This document shows positions 1-10,887 of a stretch of DNA of 64,000 bases, piece after piece. Position 1 is the stretch's first letter; every line of letters begins with the position of its first letter. Source of the DNA: Microbacterium sp. zg-Y1090 (GTDB taxonomy: Bacteria; Actinomycetota; Actinomycetes; Actinomycetales; Microbacteriaceae); assembly GCF_030246945.1 (NCBI RefSeq), contig NZ_CP126742.1, positions 2,294,001 to 2,358,000 on the forward strand. Direction: 5' to 3'. Under the pieces are notes generated by a model. It saw nothing but the letters and a program-made list of their open reading frames with translations, did no database searches and was not told the DNA's origin. The position numbers were made by a program, and so were the translations under genes.

Positions 1-359
1 AGCCGGCGCAGCGAACCCTCGACGGCTCGGCGGATGTAGGCGCGCGATCCCTTGGCCCCGGTGGGGAGCCCCGGCATCGCCGCACCGGAGTGCCCGAACT
101 TCGTCGCGAGCACGACCTGATCGCGCCGGGAGCCCAGCGCCTCACCGATGAGCGTCTCCGACAGGCCGGGTTCCTTGCCGTACATGTCTGCGGTGTCCAG
201 CAGCGTGATGCCGGCATCGATCGCCGCGTCGAGCACCGCGCGGGTGCCCTCGAGCGTCTCGGTCGCAGATCCGGCCCTGCCGAAGTTGTTGCAGCCGAGG
301 CCGGCGGCGGAGACGAGCAGGCCGGAGGCGCCGAGGCGGCGCTGAGAGGGAGCGGTCAT
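1..359 (-). CDS. Aldo/keto reductase, N-terminal part (cut by window edge)
   Basis: About 119 residues are visible; the C-terminal two thirds lie beyond the left edge. The N-terminus has the aldo/keto reductase pattern: a glycine-rich first strand (GLGCNNFGR), then the DTADMYG stretch carrying the catalytic Asp and Tyr, and LATKFG with the catalytic Lys. The family uses NADPH to reduce carbonyl compounds in the cytoplasm; the substrate cannot be told from this part. The ATG at 359 is preceded by TAGCGT six bases upstream (366-371) and no Shine-Dalgarno sequence, so a leaderless message is likely. It lies downstream of the terminator at 384-413 and is transcribed independently of the gene to its right. 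Confidence 0.85.
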   Translation of the reverse strand, partial: MTAPSQRRLGASGLLVSAAGLGCNNFGRAGSATETLEGTRAVLDAAIDAGITLLDTADMYGKEPGLSETLIGEALGSRRDQVVLATKFGHSGAAMPGLPTGAKGSRAYIRRAVEGSLRR

Positions 360-365
360 GCCCCC

Positions 366-371
366 ACGCTA
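366..371 (-). promoter_or_regulatory. -10 box of leaderless aldo/keto reductase gene
   Basis: TAGCGT on the minus strand, exactly six bases before the ATG at 359. The same spacing recurs at many genes of this window. No ribosome binding site lies between box and start. Confidence 0.55.
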
Positions 372-383
372 GCGCGCACGGGG

Positions 384-413
384 AAACCCCCGCCGGTGGA
401 CCGGCGGGGGTTT
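384..413 (-). terminator. Intrinsic terminator after the DUF5684-like gene
   Basis: A perfect 13-bp stem (AAACCCCCGCCGG with its complement) closed by a four-base loop. On the minus strand it is followed by TTTCCCC. It sits six bases beyond the stop of the gene at 419-1327 and just upstream of the aldo/keto reductase promoter. Confidence 0.85.
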
Positions 414-418
414 GCGGC

Positions 419-1327
419 TCATGGCTGGTGGGGAGGTTGCGGAGCCGTCGGCGGCTCGGTCCCGGGCGCTGCGGCGGGAGGCTCGGGCGCGGCGGGCGGC
501 TCCGGCGCAGCGGGCGGCGCAGCAGGCGGCTCGGGCGCGGCGGGAGGCTCGTACGGCGGCGGCTGCGTGCCCGCGGGCGGCTGTGCCGCGGCGGGCGGCG
601 GGTACGCCGCCGGGGCCCGGTACGCCGTGGGCGGCGGGGTGCCCGGAGCGGGCGGCTGGCCCGGCGCCGCGTAGCCCGCGGGCGGCTGGCCCGGCGCCGC
701 GTAGCCCGCGGGCGGATACCCCGGCGCCGCGTAGCCCGCGGACGGGTAGCCGGGAGCGGCGTATCCCGCCGGCGGCGGGTAGGCGCCCGGGACAGGGGGC
801 TGCCCGTACGCCACGCCGGGGAAACCCGCCGGCGTCTGGGCCGGGATGCCCGACCATTCGGTGGTGTCGCGCAGGAAGGTGTTCGCCCACGGCGCGGGCG
901 GCACCGCCAGGTTCCAGCGCGACCGGTCGTAGGCGGCGATGCCCAACCACACGATCGACACCAGCACGTAGAGCACGACCCAGACGGGCTCCTTCTGCAG
1001 CTTCAGCCCGATCCGGTAGGACGCCATGGCGAGGTAGGCGGCTGCGGCCAGCAGGAAGATGTAGCCGACCCCGACCGGCGACAGCAGCGCGCCCGCGCCC
1101 CACGCGATCAGCAGCCACCAGGGGTTCAGGTCGCCGAGCTTGGCGAACACGAGCATGTTGTAGACCGGCACCCAGGCCCGCCACCGGCCCTGCACGCCCG
1201 CCTTCTCGAAGATCTTCATCAGGAACAGGGACGTCAGCACGTAGCCGGCGATGGAGAGGAGGAAGGCGACGAAGCCGAAGGCGGCGACGAGCGCCCAGAG
1301 CGCCCCGTCGGTGTCATACAGGTACAT
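419..1327 (-). CDS. DUF5684-like membrane protein with Pro/Gly/Tyr-rich tail
   Basis: 302 residues if started at the ATG at 1327, which has a GGAGG ribosome site seven bases upstream; a longer in-frame reading to 1390 would overlap the next gene. Residues 1-160 hold four to five hydrophobic segments, with the KAGVQGRWRAWVPVYN motif that I associate with DUF5684 (signal-peptidase-I-like membrane proteins of Microbacterium). The second half is a low-complexity tail of PGYPPAGYAA-type decapeptides followed by Pro/Ala/Glu-rich sequence, probably disordered. No catalytic Ser/Lys pair of a signal peptidase is evident, so enzymatic activity is doubtful. Function unknown; a membrane scaffold or envelope role is a guess. 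Confidence 0.8.
   Translation of the reverse strand: MYLYDTDGALWALVAAFGFVAFLLSIAGYVLTSLFLMKIFEKAGVQGRWRAWVPVYNMLVFAKLGDLNPWWLLIAWGAGALLSPVGVGYIFLLAAAAYLAMASYRIGLKLQKEPVWVVLYVLVSIVWLGIAAYDRSRWNLAVPPAPWANTFLRDTTEWSGIPAQTPAGFPGVAYGQPPVPGAYPPPAGYAAPGYPSAGYAAPGYPPAGYAAPGQPPAGYAAPGQPPAPGTPPPTAYRAPAAYPPPAAAQPPAGTQPPPYEPPAAPEPPAAPPAAPEPPAAPEPPAAAPGTEPPTAPQPPHQP
661..780. repeat. Four 30-bp tandem repeats inside the DUF5684-like gene
   Basis: Units begin at 661, 691, 721 and 751. The first three share their first 20 bases; the fourth has diverged. Each encodes a ten-residue PGxPPAGYAA-type unit on the minus strand, so copy number can change without shifting the frame. Confidence 0.85.
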
Positions 1328-1386
1328 GGGTGGACCTCCGATGTCGATCCTGGCGCCGGGAGGGCGACGGGGCGATGCCCCCGCGG

Positions 1387-2205
1387 TCACATGCTAGCGA
1401 TACCCGCCGCGGTGCGCCGGGTGACAGCGGCCACGGACCCGGTCGAGGCGTCAGGCCCGGCGACGAGCTCCAGCTCGCCCGCGTCCCCCGGCCGCAGGGT
1501 GAGACCGACAGCAGCGGCCCAGTCGAGGAGTTCGTCGAGGCTGACGATCTTCGGGCGATGGGATGCCAGCAGTCGCAGCAGCTCTCCCTTGGCGTGCTTG
1601 TTGAAGTGGTTGAGCGCCCGCACGGTGCCGTCCGGCCCGGTCGAGACCACGCGCACGTAGGCGCGGGGACGATCGGCCGGGACGGGACCCAGAGCCGTGT
1701 AGGCCTCGGAGCGCAGGTCGAGGATGAGCCCGGACTCGGTGGCGCCGAGAGCGGCCGTCACGGCCTCGGCCCAGAGCCGTCGCAGCGGCGGCAATCCCGG
1801 CAGGCGGGTGCCGGCTGCGAGCCGGTACGCCGGGATCGGATCGAGTGCGGCGACCGGCCCGAACGGAGCGGAATGGATCAGCACGTGCGCGTGAAGCCAC
1901 GCCCGCGCGGATGCATCGAGCGAGTCGGCGCCCAGCGCGTCGAACAGCACGCCGGTGTAGCGGTCGACCGCAGGCAGGGTCGGCGCGGTGCGCAGGGCGG
2001 CGTTGGCCGCGATGTCGCCGCGCTGCCGCGCACCGAGCTTGAGCACCCGGGCAGCGTCATCCTCGTCCTGCGAGAGCGCCACGAGTGCGTCGATCACGCA
2101 GTCGCGGATCGCCGCGAGCTGCGGAAGCGCGAGGGCGGTCGCGTCCAGCGGGCGGCCGTCTCCCCCGGTCCGCTTGGTCTCGGAAGGTGGGGCGAGGATC
2201 AGCAT
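1387..2205 (-). CDS. yaaA: YaaA family peroxide stress protein
   Basis: 272 residues starting MLILAPPSETKR, the characteristic N-terminus of the YaaA/DUF328 family, which reaches the usual family length of about 250-270. Conserved blocks are visible mid-protein (YTGVLFDALGA) and near the C-terminus (LNHFNKHAKGEL, with the N-H-x-x-K pattern). In E. coli YaaA limits intracellular iron during hydrogen peroxide stress; the biochemical activity is not settled. GAAGGG lies upstream of the ATG as a ribosome site. It follows the ATP synthase operon on the same strand, separated by a long palindrome at 2235-2275. Confidence 0.9.
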   Translation of the reverse strand: MLILAPPSETKRTGGDGRPLDATALALPQLAAIRDCVIDALVALSQDEDDAARVLKLGARQRGDIAANAALRTAPTLPAVDRYTGVLFDALGADSLDASARAWLHAHVLIHSAPFGPVAALDPIPAYRLAAGTRLPGLPPLRRLWAEAVTAALGATESGLILDLRSEAYTALGPVPADRPRAYVRVVSTGPDGTVRALNHFNKHAKGELLRLLASHRPKIVSLDELLDWAAAVGLTLRPGDAGELELVAGPDASTGSVAAVTRRTAAGIASM

Positions 2206-2234
2206 GGGGTGCCCTTCGATGCGTCGCCGTGGCG

Positions 2235-2275
2235 CGCGAATGCACCGGAGAGCATGCTCATCCGGTGCATTCGTG
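2235..2275. repeat. Near-perfect palindrome between atpC and yaaA
   Basis: Arms GAATGCACCGGA (2238-2249) and TCCGGTGCATTC (2261-2272) are perfectly complementary, and the loop itself contains the 10-base palindrome GAGCATGCTC. Additional pairs extend it outward. Neither side has a T-run, so it may be a Rho-independent terminator without a tail, a processing or stabilising hairpin, or a protein site. Confidence 0.6.
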
Positions 2276-2301
2276 TGCTGTCGTGCGGTGGTGAAGCGGG
2301 G

Positions 2302-2562
2302 TCAGGAGACCAGGGCGGCGTGGCCTGCCACGATGGACAGCTCATCGCCGGCCATCGACAGGAAGCCCTCGCGTGCATCCGCGACGACCTTGCGGCCGTC
2401 CTCGGTGGTGATGCGCACCTGGCCCTCAGCGAGGATCGCCAGCACCGGCTCGTGGCCGGTCATGAAGCCGATCTCGCCCTCGACGGTCTTGGCCACGACG
2501 AGGCTCGCCTCGCCGGACCAGACCTCCGCCTCAGCGGAGACGAGGCTGACGGAGATCGCCAT
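2302..2562 (-). CDS. atpC: F1Fo ATP synthase epsilon subunit
   Basis: 86 residues, last gene of the atp operon. The GEIGFMTGHEPVLAIL stretch is the conserved N-terminal beta-barrel signature of F1 epsilon. The C-terminal helical hairpin found in longer epsilon subunits is absent, as in many actinobacteria, so inhibitory control through that domain would be weak or missing. The ATG at 2562 lies one base after the stop codon of atpD, which indicates translational coupling. Confidence 0.97.
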   Translation of the reverse strand: MAISVSLVSAEAEVWSGEASLVVAKTVEGEIGFMTGHEPVLAILAEGQVRITTEDGRKVVADAREGFLSMAGDELSIVAGHAALVS

Positions 2563-2563
2563 G

Positions 2564-4030
<1,467 letters not shown>

Positions 4031-4933
4031 CTACTTGCCCGACGCCAGAGCGTCGGCGCCGCCGACGATCTCGGCGATCTGCTGAGTGATCTCCGCCTGA
4101 CGCGCGTTGTTGCGCAGGCGGGTGTAGTCGGTGATGAGCTTGTCGGCGTTGTCGCTGGCGGACTTCATCGCCTTCTGCGTGGCGGCGTGCTTCGCCGCCG
4201 ACGACTGCAGGAGGGCGTTGAAGACGCGGCTCTGGACGTAGACCGGGAGGAGGGAGTCCAGGACGGCCTCGGGGCTCGGCTCGAATTCGTACAGCGGGTA
4301 GACCTGGCTGCCCGACGGCTCGTCCGCGGCAGCGTCGACGACCTCGAGCGGAAGCAGACGCACCCGCTCGGGCGACTGGGTCATCATGCTGATGAACCGG
4401 TTGTACACGAGGTGGATCTCGTCCACGCCACCCTCGTCGCCGCCGCGGTCGTAGGCGTCCAGCAGGGCGCCCGCGATCAGTTCGGCGGTGTTGAAGTGCG
4501 GCGTGTCCGTGTCGCCCACCCACTCCCCCGCGGCCGGGATGCGGCGGAACTGGAAGTAGCCCACCGCCTTGCGGCCGACGAGGTAGAACTCGACTTCCTT
4601 GCCCTCCGAGCGCAGCAGCTCCGCAAGCTCCAGCGCCTCGCGCAGGATCTGGGAGTTGAAGGCGCCCGCCAGGCCCCGGTCGGAGGCGAAGATGACCACC
4701 GCGGAACGGCGGATCACCTCCCGCTCCGTGGTGAGGGGGTGGTCGACGTTGGAGTACGTCGCGACCGCTGACACGGCCCGCGTGACGGCCCGTGCGAAGG
4801 GGGATGAGGCGCGGACGCGCCCCATCGCCTTCTGGATGCGCGAAGCCGCGATGAGCTCCATCGCCTTCGTGATCTTCTTGGTCGTCTGAGCAGAACTGAT
4901 CTTCTGCTTGTAGACCCGCAGTTGTGCGCCCAT
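4031..4933 (-). CDS. atpG: F1Fo ATP synthase gamma subunit
   Basis: 300 residues, the central rotor stalk of F1. Diagnostic features are the N-terminal helix ([20 protein letters not shown]) and the C-terminal helix [22 protein letters not shown], which together form the coiled coil that turns inside the alpha3beta3 ring. A central insertion around residues 200-220 is rich in acidic residues, as in other actinobacteria. It sits between atpA and atpD. Confidence 0.98.
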   Translation of the reverse strand: MGAQLRVYKQKISSAQTTKKITKAMELIAASRIQKAMGRVRASSPFARAVTRAVSAVATYSNVDHPLTTEREVIRRSAVVIFASDRGLAGAFNSQILREALELAELLRSEGKEVEFYLVGRKAVGYFQFRRIPAAGEWVGDTDTPHFNTAELIAGALLDAYDRGGDEGGVDEIHLVYNRFISMMTQSPERVRLLPLEVVDAAADEPSGSQVYPLYEFEPSPEAVLDSLLPVYVQSRVFNALLQSSAAKHAATQKAMKSASDNADKLITDYTRLRNNARQAEITQQIAEIVGGADALASGK

Positions 4934-4953
4934 TGGCTATCCCTACTGAGTCG

Positions 4954-6594
4954 TCAGCCCCGGCGGCCCTTGACGATCTTCTCCTGGTTCACGTCGTCGG
5001 CGTCCGCCGCGGCGAACTCCTCGTGACCCGGGTTGTTGATCGCCATGCCCTTGCCGGACTGGAACTCGAGGACGAAGTCGTCCGTCAGCTTGTCGAGCTG
5101 CGCGACCGTGTCGTCGTCGAGGACGTTGGTCTCGCGCAGCGTGTCGAGGATCGACGTGTTGCGCTTGAGGTAGTCCAGCAGCTCGCGCTCGAACCGCAGC
5201 ACGTCCTCGACCGCGATGGTGTCGAGCTTGCCGTTGGTGCCGGCCCAGATCGACACGACCTGCTCCTCCACCGGGTACGGCGAGTACTGCGGCTGCTTGA
5301 GCAGCTCGGTCAGACGCGCTCCGCGCGCCAGCTGGCGACGCGAGGCCGCGTCGAGGTCGGACGCGAACATCGCGAACGCCTCGAGCGAGCGGTACTGGGC
5401 CAGCTCGAGCTTGAGCGTGCCGGAGACCTTCTTGATCGACTTGACCTGCGCGTCACCACCGACGCGCGACACCGAGATGCCGACGTCGACAGCGGGGCGC
5501 TGGTTGGCGTTGAACAGGTCGGACTGCAGGAAGATCTGGCCGTCCGTGATCGAGATCACGTTGGTCGGGATGTAGGCCGACACGTCGTTGGCCTTGGTCT
5601 CGATGATCGGCAGACCCGTCATCGATCCCGCGCCCAGCTCGTCAGAGAGCTTCGCGCAACGCTCCAGCAGACGCGAGTGCAGGTAGAACACGTCACCGGG
5701 GTAGGCCTCGCGGCCCGGCGGGCGACGCAGCAGCAGCGACACGGCACGGTACGCCTCGGCCTGCTTCGACAGGTCGTCGAAGATGATCAGGACGTGCTTG
5801 CCGCCGTACATCCAGTGCTGGCCGATGGCCGACCCCGTGTAGGGCGCCAGGTACTTGAAGCCGGCGGGGTCCGACGCGGGAGCGGCCACGATGGTGGTGT
5901 ACTCCATGGCGCCGGCATCCTCGAGCGCGCCCTTGACGGAGGCGATCGTGGAGCCCTTCTGGCCGATGGCGACGTAGATGCAGCGCACCTGCTTGCTGAC
6001 GTCGCCGGACTCCCAGTTGGCCTTCTGGTTGATGATCGTGTCGATCGCGATGGCCGTCTTGCCGGTCTGGCGGTCGCCGATGATCAGCTGACGCTGGCCG
6101 CGGCCGACGGGGATCATGGCGTCGATGGCCTTGATGCCGGTCTGCATCGGCTCGTGCACGCTCTTGCGCTGCATGACGCCCGGCGCCTGCAGCTCGAGGG
6201 CACGCCGGCCTTCCGACGCCACGGGCCCGAGGCCGTCGATCGGGTTGCCGAGCGGGTCGACGACGCGGCCAAGGTAGCCGTCGCCGACGGGGACCGAGAG
6301 GACCTCGCCGGTGCGGGTGACCTGCTGGCCCGCCTCGATGCCGGCGAAGTCGCCCAGGACGACCACACCGATCGCGTGCTCGTCGAGGTTGAGCGCCAGT
6401 CCGGCCGTGCCGTCGCCGAAGCGGACGAGCTCGTTCGCCATGACGCCGGGCAGTCCCTCGACGTGGGCGATGCCGTCGGCGGCGTCGATGACGGTGCCGA
6501 CCTCGGTCGCGGCGGCCCCGGTGGGCTCGTACGCGGCGACGAAGTCCTTCAGCGCGTCACGGATGACGTCGGGGCTGATGGAGAGTTCTGCCAT
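4954..6594 (-). CDS. atpA: F1Fo ATP synthase alpha subunit
   Basis: 546 residues, normal actinobacterial length. The nucleotide-binding P-loop GDRQTGKT and the [18 protein letters not shown] region (here [12 protein letters not shown]) identify alpha rather than beta. A charged C-terminal extension ends in KIVKGRRG; mycobacterial alpha subunits also have a C-terminal extension, known to suppress ATP hydrolysis there, so a similar latency role is possible but not shown. It is preceded by atpH and followed by atpG. Confidence 0.99.
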   Translation of the reverse strand: MAELSISPDVIRDALKDFVAAYEPTGAAATEVGTVIDAADGIAHVEGLPGVMANELVRFGDGTAGLALNLDEHAIGVVVLGDFAGIEAGQQVTRTGEVLSVPVGDGYLGRVVDPLGNPIDGLGPVASEGRRALELQAPGVMQRKSVHEPMQTGIKAIDAMIPVGRGQRQLIIGDRQTGKTAIAIDTIINQKANWESGDVSKQVRCIYVAIGQKGSTIASVKGALEDAGAMEYTTIVAAPASDPAGFKYLAPYTGSAIGQHWMYGGKHVLIIFDDLSKQAEAYRAVSLLLRRPPGREAYPGDVFYLHSRLLERCAKLSDELGAGSMTGLPIIETKANDVSAYIPTNVISITDGQIFLQSDLFNANQRPAVDVGISVSRVGGDAQVKSIKKVSGTLKLELAQYRSLEAFAMFASDLDAASRRQLARGARLTELLKQPQYSPYPVEEQVVSIWAGTNGKLDTIAVEDVLRFERELLDYLKRNTSILDTLRETNVLDDDTVAQLDKLTDDFVLEFQSGKGMAINNPGHEEFAAADADDVNQEKIVKGRRG

Positions 6595-6658
6595 GGTCTT
6601 CCTTCGTGTTCATGGGACCTTGCGGTCCCGAAATCTCCGCTCCGATGAGCGGGAAGCT

Positions 6659-7447
6659 CTAACCGGCCAGCTTCTGGCGCAGGTCGTTCAGACGGCTCGA
6701 CACACTGGCGTCGATGACGTCGTCGGCGATCTCGACGCGCAGGCCGCCGACGACCGAGGGGTCGACGACGACGTTGAGCGAGATGTCCGTGCCGTACCGC
6801 TGCGACAGCGCAGCGGAGAGGCGGTCGGCCTGTCCCGCCCCGAGGGGCTTCGCGGCGACGACCGTGGCGACCGAGCGACCGCGCTGCTGCGCCACCAGGC
6901 GCATCGCACGACCGAGCAGCTGCCGCACCCGACGCTCACGCGTCTGCTGCACCGCCGAGGAGACGATCAGTGTCGTGCCGGCGCTGGTGCGGCCGCCCAG
7001 GAGCGTCTCGACGAGCGCGCCCTTGGCGGACGCGTCTCCGAGTCGGCTGCCGAGCGCAAGCTCCAGCTCGGGGTTCGCTGCGATGGTGCGGATGACCGCG
7101 AACAGCTCCCCCTCGATGTCGGAGCCCGGCTCCGCGATCGCGGTGGCCCGGATGCCGAGCTCCTCGATCCCGTCGACCAGGTCAGACGCCGACGACCAGC
7201 GCTGCTGGACCGCACTGGTCAACAGCGAGACCGTGGTGGGCTGGAACGAGCCGAACACGTGCGCGACGACCTTCGCCCGCGCGGCGGGCGCCGCGGCGGA
7301 GTCGGCCAGCGCGCCCCTCAGCTGGGCCGATTCGCCCATCGCCCGCGCGGCAGCGAACAGCTCGCGGGCGACGCCGAGGTCGACCGACGACGCCGCGCCG
7401 AGCGCCGACGTCGTCGCGGCCAGGGCCTGAGTGGTCGCGCTGCCCAT
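6659..7447 (-). CDS. atpH: F1Fo ATP synthase delta subunit
   Basis: 262 residues, longer than the roughly 180 residues of E. coli delta but usual for actinobacteria. The C-terminal part (SDVEGELFAV..TLIVSSAVQQTRERRVRQLLGRAM) followed by VVAAKPLGAGQADRL and the final VDPSVVGGLRVEI block match the conserved OSCP/delta C-terminal domain. It joins the peripheral stalk to the top of F1. The ATG shares one base with the stop of atpF (TAATG), implying coupling. Confidence 0.96.
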   Translation of the reverse strand: MGSATTQALAATTSALGAASSVDLGVARELFAAARAMGESAQLRGALADSAAAPAARAKVVAHVFGSFQPTTVSLLTSAVQQRWSSASDLVDGIEELGIRATAIAEPGSDIEGELFAVIRTIAANPELELALGSRLGDASAKGALVETLLGGRTSAGTTLIVSSAVQQTRERRVRQLLGRAMRLVAQQRGRSVATVVAAKPLGAGQADRLSAALSQRYGTDISLNVVVDPSVVGGLRVEIADDVIDASVSSRLNDLRQKLAG

Positions 7448-7998
7448 TACTTCGACGCCTCGGAGGCTTCGAGGTCGGCCAGGAAGCGGTCCACGACGGC
7501 CTGCGCCTTCGCGTCGTCGGAGAGGGACTCCCCGATGACGCCGCCGGCGAGGTCGAGGGCCAGCGAGCCCACCTCGCTGCGCAGTGAGACCAGCGCGGTC
7601 TGGCGCTCCGCCTCGATCTGCGCGTGCGCGGCGGCGGTCAGGCGTGCGGCCTCCGAGGAGGCGGCATCCTTCGCTTCGGCGACGATCTTCTTGCCGTCCT
7701 CGCGAGCGGCGTCGCGGATCTCTCCGGCCTCCTTGCGAGCCTCGGCCAGCTGAGCGGTGTACTGCTCCAGAGCAGCCTCCGCCTTGCGCTGAGCCTCATC
7801 GGCCTTGGCGATGTTGCCCTCGATCGAGGCGGCGCGCTGGTCGAGCAACGTCTTCATCTTCGGAAGGGCGACCTTCCAGAAGACGAAGAGGATGATGACG
7901 AAGCAGACCGCCGACCAGATGATGTCGTACCACGCCGGGATGAGCGGGTTGTACGCGACACCCTCTTCCGCGGCGTACGTGACAAGAGCGTTCAGCAT
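7447..7998 (-). CDS. atpF: F1Fo ATP synthase b subunit
   Basis: 183 residues. One N-terminal membrane helix (about residues 25-45, VCFVIILFVFWKVALPKM) is followed by a long charged helix rich in Ala, Glu, Lys and Arg, the peripheral stalk. The segment RAASIEGNIAKADEAQRKAE is the typical start of the right-handed coiled coil. It is co-transcribed with atpE upstream and atpH downstream. Confidence 0.97.
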   Translation of the reverse strand: MLNALVTYAAEEGVAYNPLIPAWYDIIWSAVCFVIILFVFWKVALPKMKTLLDQRAASIEGNIAKADEAQRKAEAALEQYTAQLAEARKEAGEIRDAAREDGKKIVAEAKDAASSEAARLTAAAHAQIEAERQTALVSLRSEVGSLALDLAGGVIGESLSDDAKAQAVVDRFLADLEASEASK

Positions 7999-8029
7999 CC
8001 TGTCTCCTTTAGGTCAGTACGGGGCTGGA

Positions 8030-8296
<267 letters not shown>

Positions 8297-8309
8297 TCAG
8301 CCGACCCGC

Positions 8310-9116
8310 TCAGTGCTCTTCCGCGACCGCGAGCTGGATGTAGACCGCGGTGAGGAGAGCGAAGACATAAGCCTGCAGCGCTGCGACGAGCAGCTCGAAC
8401 AGGGTGAAGGCGAAGCCGAAGGCGAGCGAGCCCGCAGCCAGAGCCGACCACCAGCCGCCGAGATCGAGCAGGAAGAACTGCGTCGCGGCGAAGAAGAGGA
8501 CCAGCAGAAGGTGCCCGACCATCATGTTCATGAGGAGTCGGAGGGTCAGGGTCACCGGCCGGATGACGAACGTCGAGATGAGCTCGATCGGCGTCACGAT
8601 GATGTAGATCGGCCACGGCACGCCGGTGGGGAAGAGCGAGTTCTTGAAGAAGTTCTTCGGGCTCTTCTTGATGCCGGCGTAGATGAAGGTCACGTAGCTG
8701 ACCACCGCGAGCAGCAGCGGCACCGCGATGATGCTCGTGCCGGCGATGTTCATGAACGGGATGACACCCGTGAGGTTCATGAACAGCACCATGAAGAAGA
8801 TCGTGGTGAGGATCGGCAGGAACCTCTGCCCGTCCTTCTTGCCGAGGAGGTCCTCGGCGATGTTGACCCGGACGAAGTCCAGGCCCATCTCCACGATGCT
8901 CTGGAAGCGTCCGGGGACGACCTTCATGCGTCGGGTGCCGAGCCAGAAGACCAGGACCACCGCGAGTGTCGCGATGAACTGGATCAGGTGGATCCGGTTG
9001 ATGACCAGATCACCGATCTGGAAAACAGCCTCGGGAAAGAACTCCGCGATCGACGGAGCGTGGAACTCGCCTTCGTCGGCGGTGGGGGCGATCAGTGTCG
9101 CAGCGTGAATAAACAG
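8310..9116 (-). CDS. atpB: F1Fo ATP synthase a subunit (probable CTG start)
   Basis: 268 residues if started at the CTG at 9116. The reading frame stays open back to a TGA near 9219, yet contains no ATG, GTG or TTG before a GTG at 8960, which would remove the first membrane helix and its preceding loop. CTG 9116 has GGAG six bases upstream, the best ribosome site in the region. Conserved features are the essential Arg in TLRLLMN, and the C-terminal helix pair ending AVYIQLAVAEEH. Subunit a forms the two proton half-channels beside the c ring. It is first of the core atp genes, following the atpI-like gene by about 125 bases. Confidence 0.93.
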   Translation of the reverse strand: MFIHAATLIAPTADEGEFHAPSIAEFFPEAVFQIGDLVINRIHLIQFIATLAVVLVFWLGTRRMKVVPGRFQSIVEMGLDFVRVNIAEDLLGKKDGQRFLPILTTIFFMVLFMNLTGVIPFMNIAGTSIIAVPLLLAVVSYVTFIYAGIKKSPKNFFKNSLFPTGVPWPIYIIVTPIELISTFVIRPVTLTLRLLMNMMVGHLLLVLFFAATQFFLLDLGGWWSALAAGSLAFGFAFTLFELLVAALQAYVFALLTAVYIQLAVAEEH

Positions 9117-9241
9117 CGCAGGCTCCAGCTTCGGGGCGCCGGTACAGGACCGGAGCGACGATGGTCGGTGAGCGTCACTCCGCAGATGCTCCGAGAGGAG
9201 CGGGGCGGGCGCAGATCAACACTATCAAACTCCGGCGGCGG

Positions 9242-9736
9242 TCAATGCCGCCCTTCGGGTCCTTCGCCCTGTTCCGCGACCTCGTCGGCCGTGGGAAGGG
9301 TGACATCGCTTGCATGCGGCACCCGCATGCGGGTGAGCACGACGACGTCGATCACGAGCGATGCGACAATCCCGGCGACGAGGGAGAGGAAGAAGACCGT
9401 CGGGTTCAGCCAGGCCGCATCCCGCAGCACCAGCAGCAGCACGATGAAGACGAGGAACTTGAGGATCCAGCCCCCCAGCACGATGCCGAAGAAGATCGGC
9501 ACGTACAGCGCGTCGCCGTACCAGCGGTTGGCGACGAGGATGCTGACGCCGGTGATGCCGAGGAAGGCGAACGCCAGCCCCACGCCGCACAGGGCGCTCC
9601 ACAGCCCCTCGGTGCCGCCGGCCGCGTAGCCGGCGACGGCGCCGATCACGGCCAGAACGGCGGTCACCCCCGCAGACCACAGCAGAGTGGCACGCAGGAC
9701 GGGGGTGCTGGAGACGGAACTGCGGGGCGTGGTCAT
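9242..9736 (-). CDS. AtpI-like small membrane protein
   Basis: 164 residues with four hydrophobic segments (about 18-40, 45-65, 80-102, 112-135) and a polar C-terminus. Its place directly upstream of atpB matches AtpI and the Rv1303-type protein of actinobacteria, thought to help assembly of the c ring or Mg2+ supply; the sequence itself is poorly conserved, so the assignment rests mainly on context. The ATG overlaps the stop of the wecA-like gene (ATGA), so it is translated with it. Confidence 0.75.
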   Translation of the reverse strand: MTTPRSSVSSTPVLRATLLWSAGVTAVLAVIGAVAGYAAGGTEGLWSALCGVGLAFAFLGITGVSILVANRWYGDALYVPIFFGIVLGGWILKFLVFIVLLLVLRDAAWLNPTVFFLSLVAGIVASLVIDVVVLTRMRVPHASDVTLPTADEVAEQGEGPEGRH

Positions 9737-10887
9737 GAGGACTCCTGGGTCGCGGGCAGGGCGCGGCGGGCGGGGGTGAAGGTGACGACGAGGCAGGCAG
9801 CGACGCCGATGAGACCGAAGGCGGCGCCCGGCAGGTACTGCCCCGGCCAGTCGGCGGTCGTTCCGATGTACATGAGCAGCACCGCGAGACTGACCACCGC
9901 CGTCCAGGCGTAGAAGATCAGCACGGCGTCGCGGTCGGAGTGGCCCATGTCGAGCATGCGGTGGTGCAGGTGCTTGCGGTCGGGCGAAAAGGGGGACTTT
10001 CCGGCCTGCATGCGCCGCAGCACCGCCATGCCGAAGTCCAGCAGCGGGAGCATCACGACCACCACCGGGAGGAGGATCGGGATGAACGCACCCAGTAGCT
10101 GGGAGCGGCCGAACTGATCGGGGTCCCCCAGCAGGGCGGGGTCGAGCGAGCCGGTGATCGACACGGCGGAGCAGGCCATCAGCAGCCCGATCATGAGTGC
10201 GCCGGAGTCGCCCATGAAGAGCTTCGCCGGGTTCCAGTTCATCGGCAGGAATCCGATGCAGGCGCCGATGAGCACAGCGGCGATGAAGGAGGCCATGGTG
10301 AAGTACGTCGCCGACCCCATGTCGCGCATGAGCAGGTAGGAATAGGCGAAGAACACCGCGTTCGCGATGAGGGCGACGCCGGCGACGAGCCCGTCGAGGC
10401 CGTCGATGAAGTTGACGGCGTTCATGACGATGACGATGGAGAAGATCGTGAGCACGAAGCTGACGGTCCCCGAGAAGCCGGTGATCCCGCCGATGGGCAG
10501 CGTGTAGATCTGCAGCTCCCCGAACCAGGCGACGATGCCGGCGGCGAGGAACTGGGCGCCGAGCTTGATGGTCCAGTCGAGGTCCCACAGGTCGTCGGCG
10601 ACCCCCACCAGCACGATGAGGGTGGTCGCCGCCAGCACGGCCCAGGGGGCGGGGTCGGCCCAGAAACTCGCGAACCGGGGGTCGGGGTGCATCGCCGAGA
10701 CCGCGAACGCGAGGACGATGGCGAAGTACATCGCGATGCCGCCGAGGCGCGGCGTGGGCGTCTTGTGCACGTCGCGGGCCCGGATGGCCGGGTAGAGCTT
10801 GAACCGCAGCCCGAGGCGCCACACCGCCCAGGCGAGGACGAGCGTGACGGCGGCGGTCAGGATGACGATGAAGACGTACTGTTTCAC
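9733..10887 (-). CDS. Undecaprenyl-phosphate sugar-1-phosphate transferase (WecA/MraY family)
   Basis: 384 residues with about eleven membrane helices. It shows the family's catalytic blocks: DVHKTPTPRLGGIAMY at the start, ADDLWDLDWTIKL (the DD motif for Mg2+), NAVNFIDGLDGLVAG, FMGDSGALMIG and the PDRKHLHHRML loop with its His cluster. Such enzymes transfer N-acetylhexosamine-1-phosphate from UDP to undecaprenyl phosphate on the inner face of the membrane to begin cell-wall glycopolymer synthesis. Position between sua5 and atpI matches Rv1302 (wecA/rfe) of M. tuberculosis. Both ends overlap neighbours by four bases. Confidence 0.93.
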   Translation of the reverse strand: MKQYVFIVILTAAVTLVLAWAVWRLGLRFKLYPAIRARDVHKTPTPRLGGIAMYFAIVLAFAVSAMHPDPRFASFWADPAPWAVLAATTLIVLVGVADDLWDLDWTIKLGAQFLAAGIVAWFGELQIYTLPIGGITGFSGTVSFVLTIFSIVIVMNAVNFIDGLDGLVAGVALIANAVFFAYSYLLMRDMGSATYFTMASFIAAVLIGACIGFLPMNWNPAKLFMGDSGALMIGLLMACSAVSITGSLDPALLGDPDQFGRSQLLGAFIPILLPVVVVMLPLLDFGMAVLRRMQAGKSPFSPDRKHLHHRMLDMGHSDRDAVLIFYAWTAVVSLAVLLMYIGTTADWPGQYLPGAAFGLIGVAACLVVTFTPARRALPATQESS

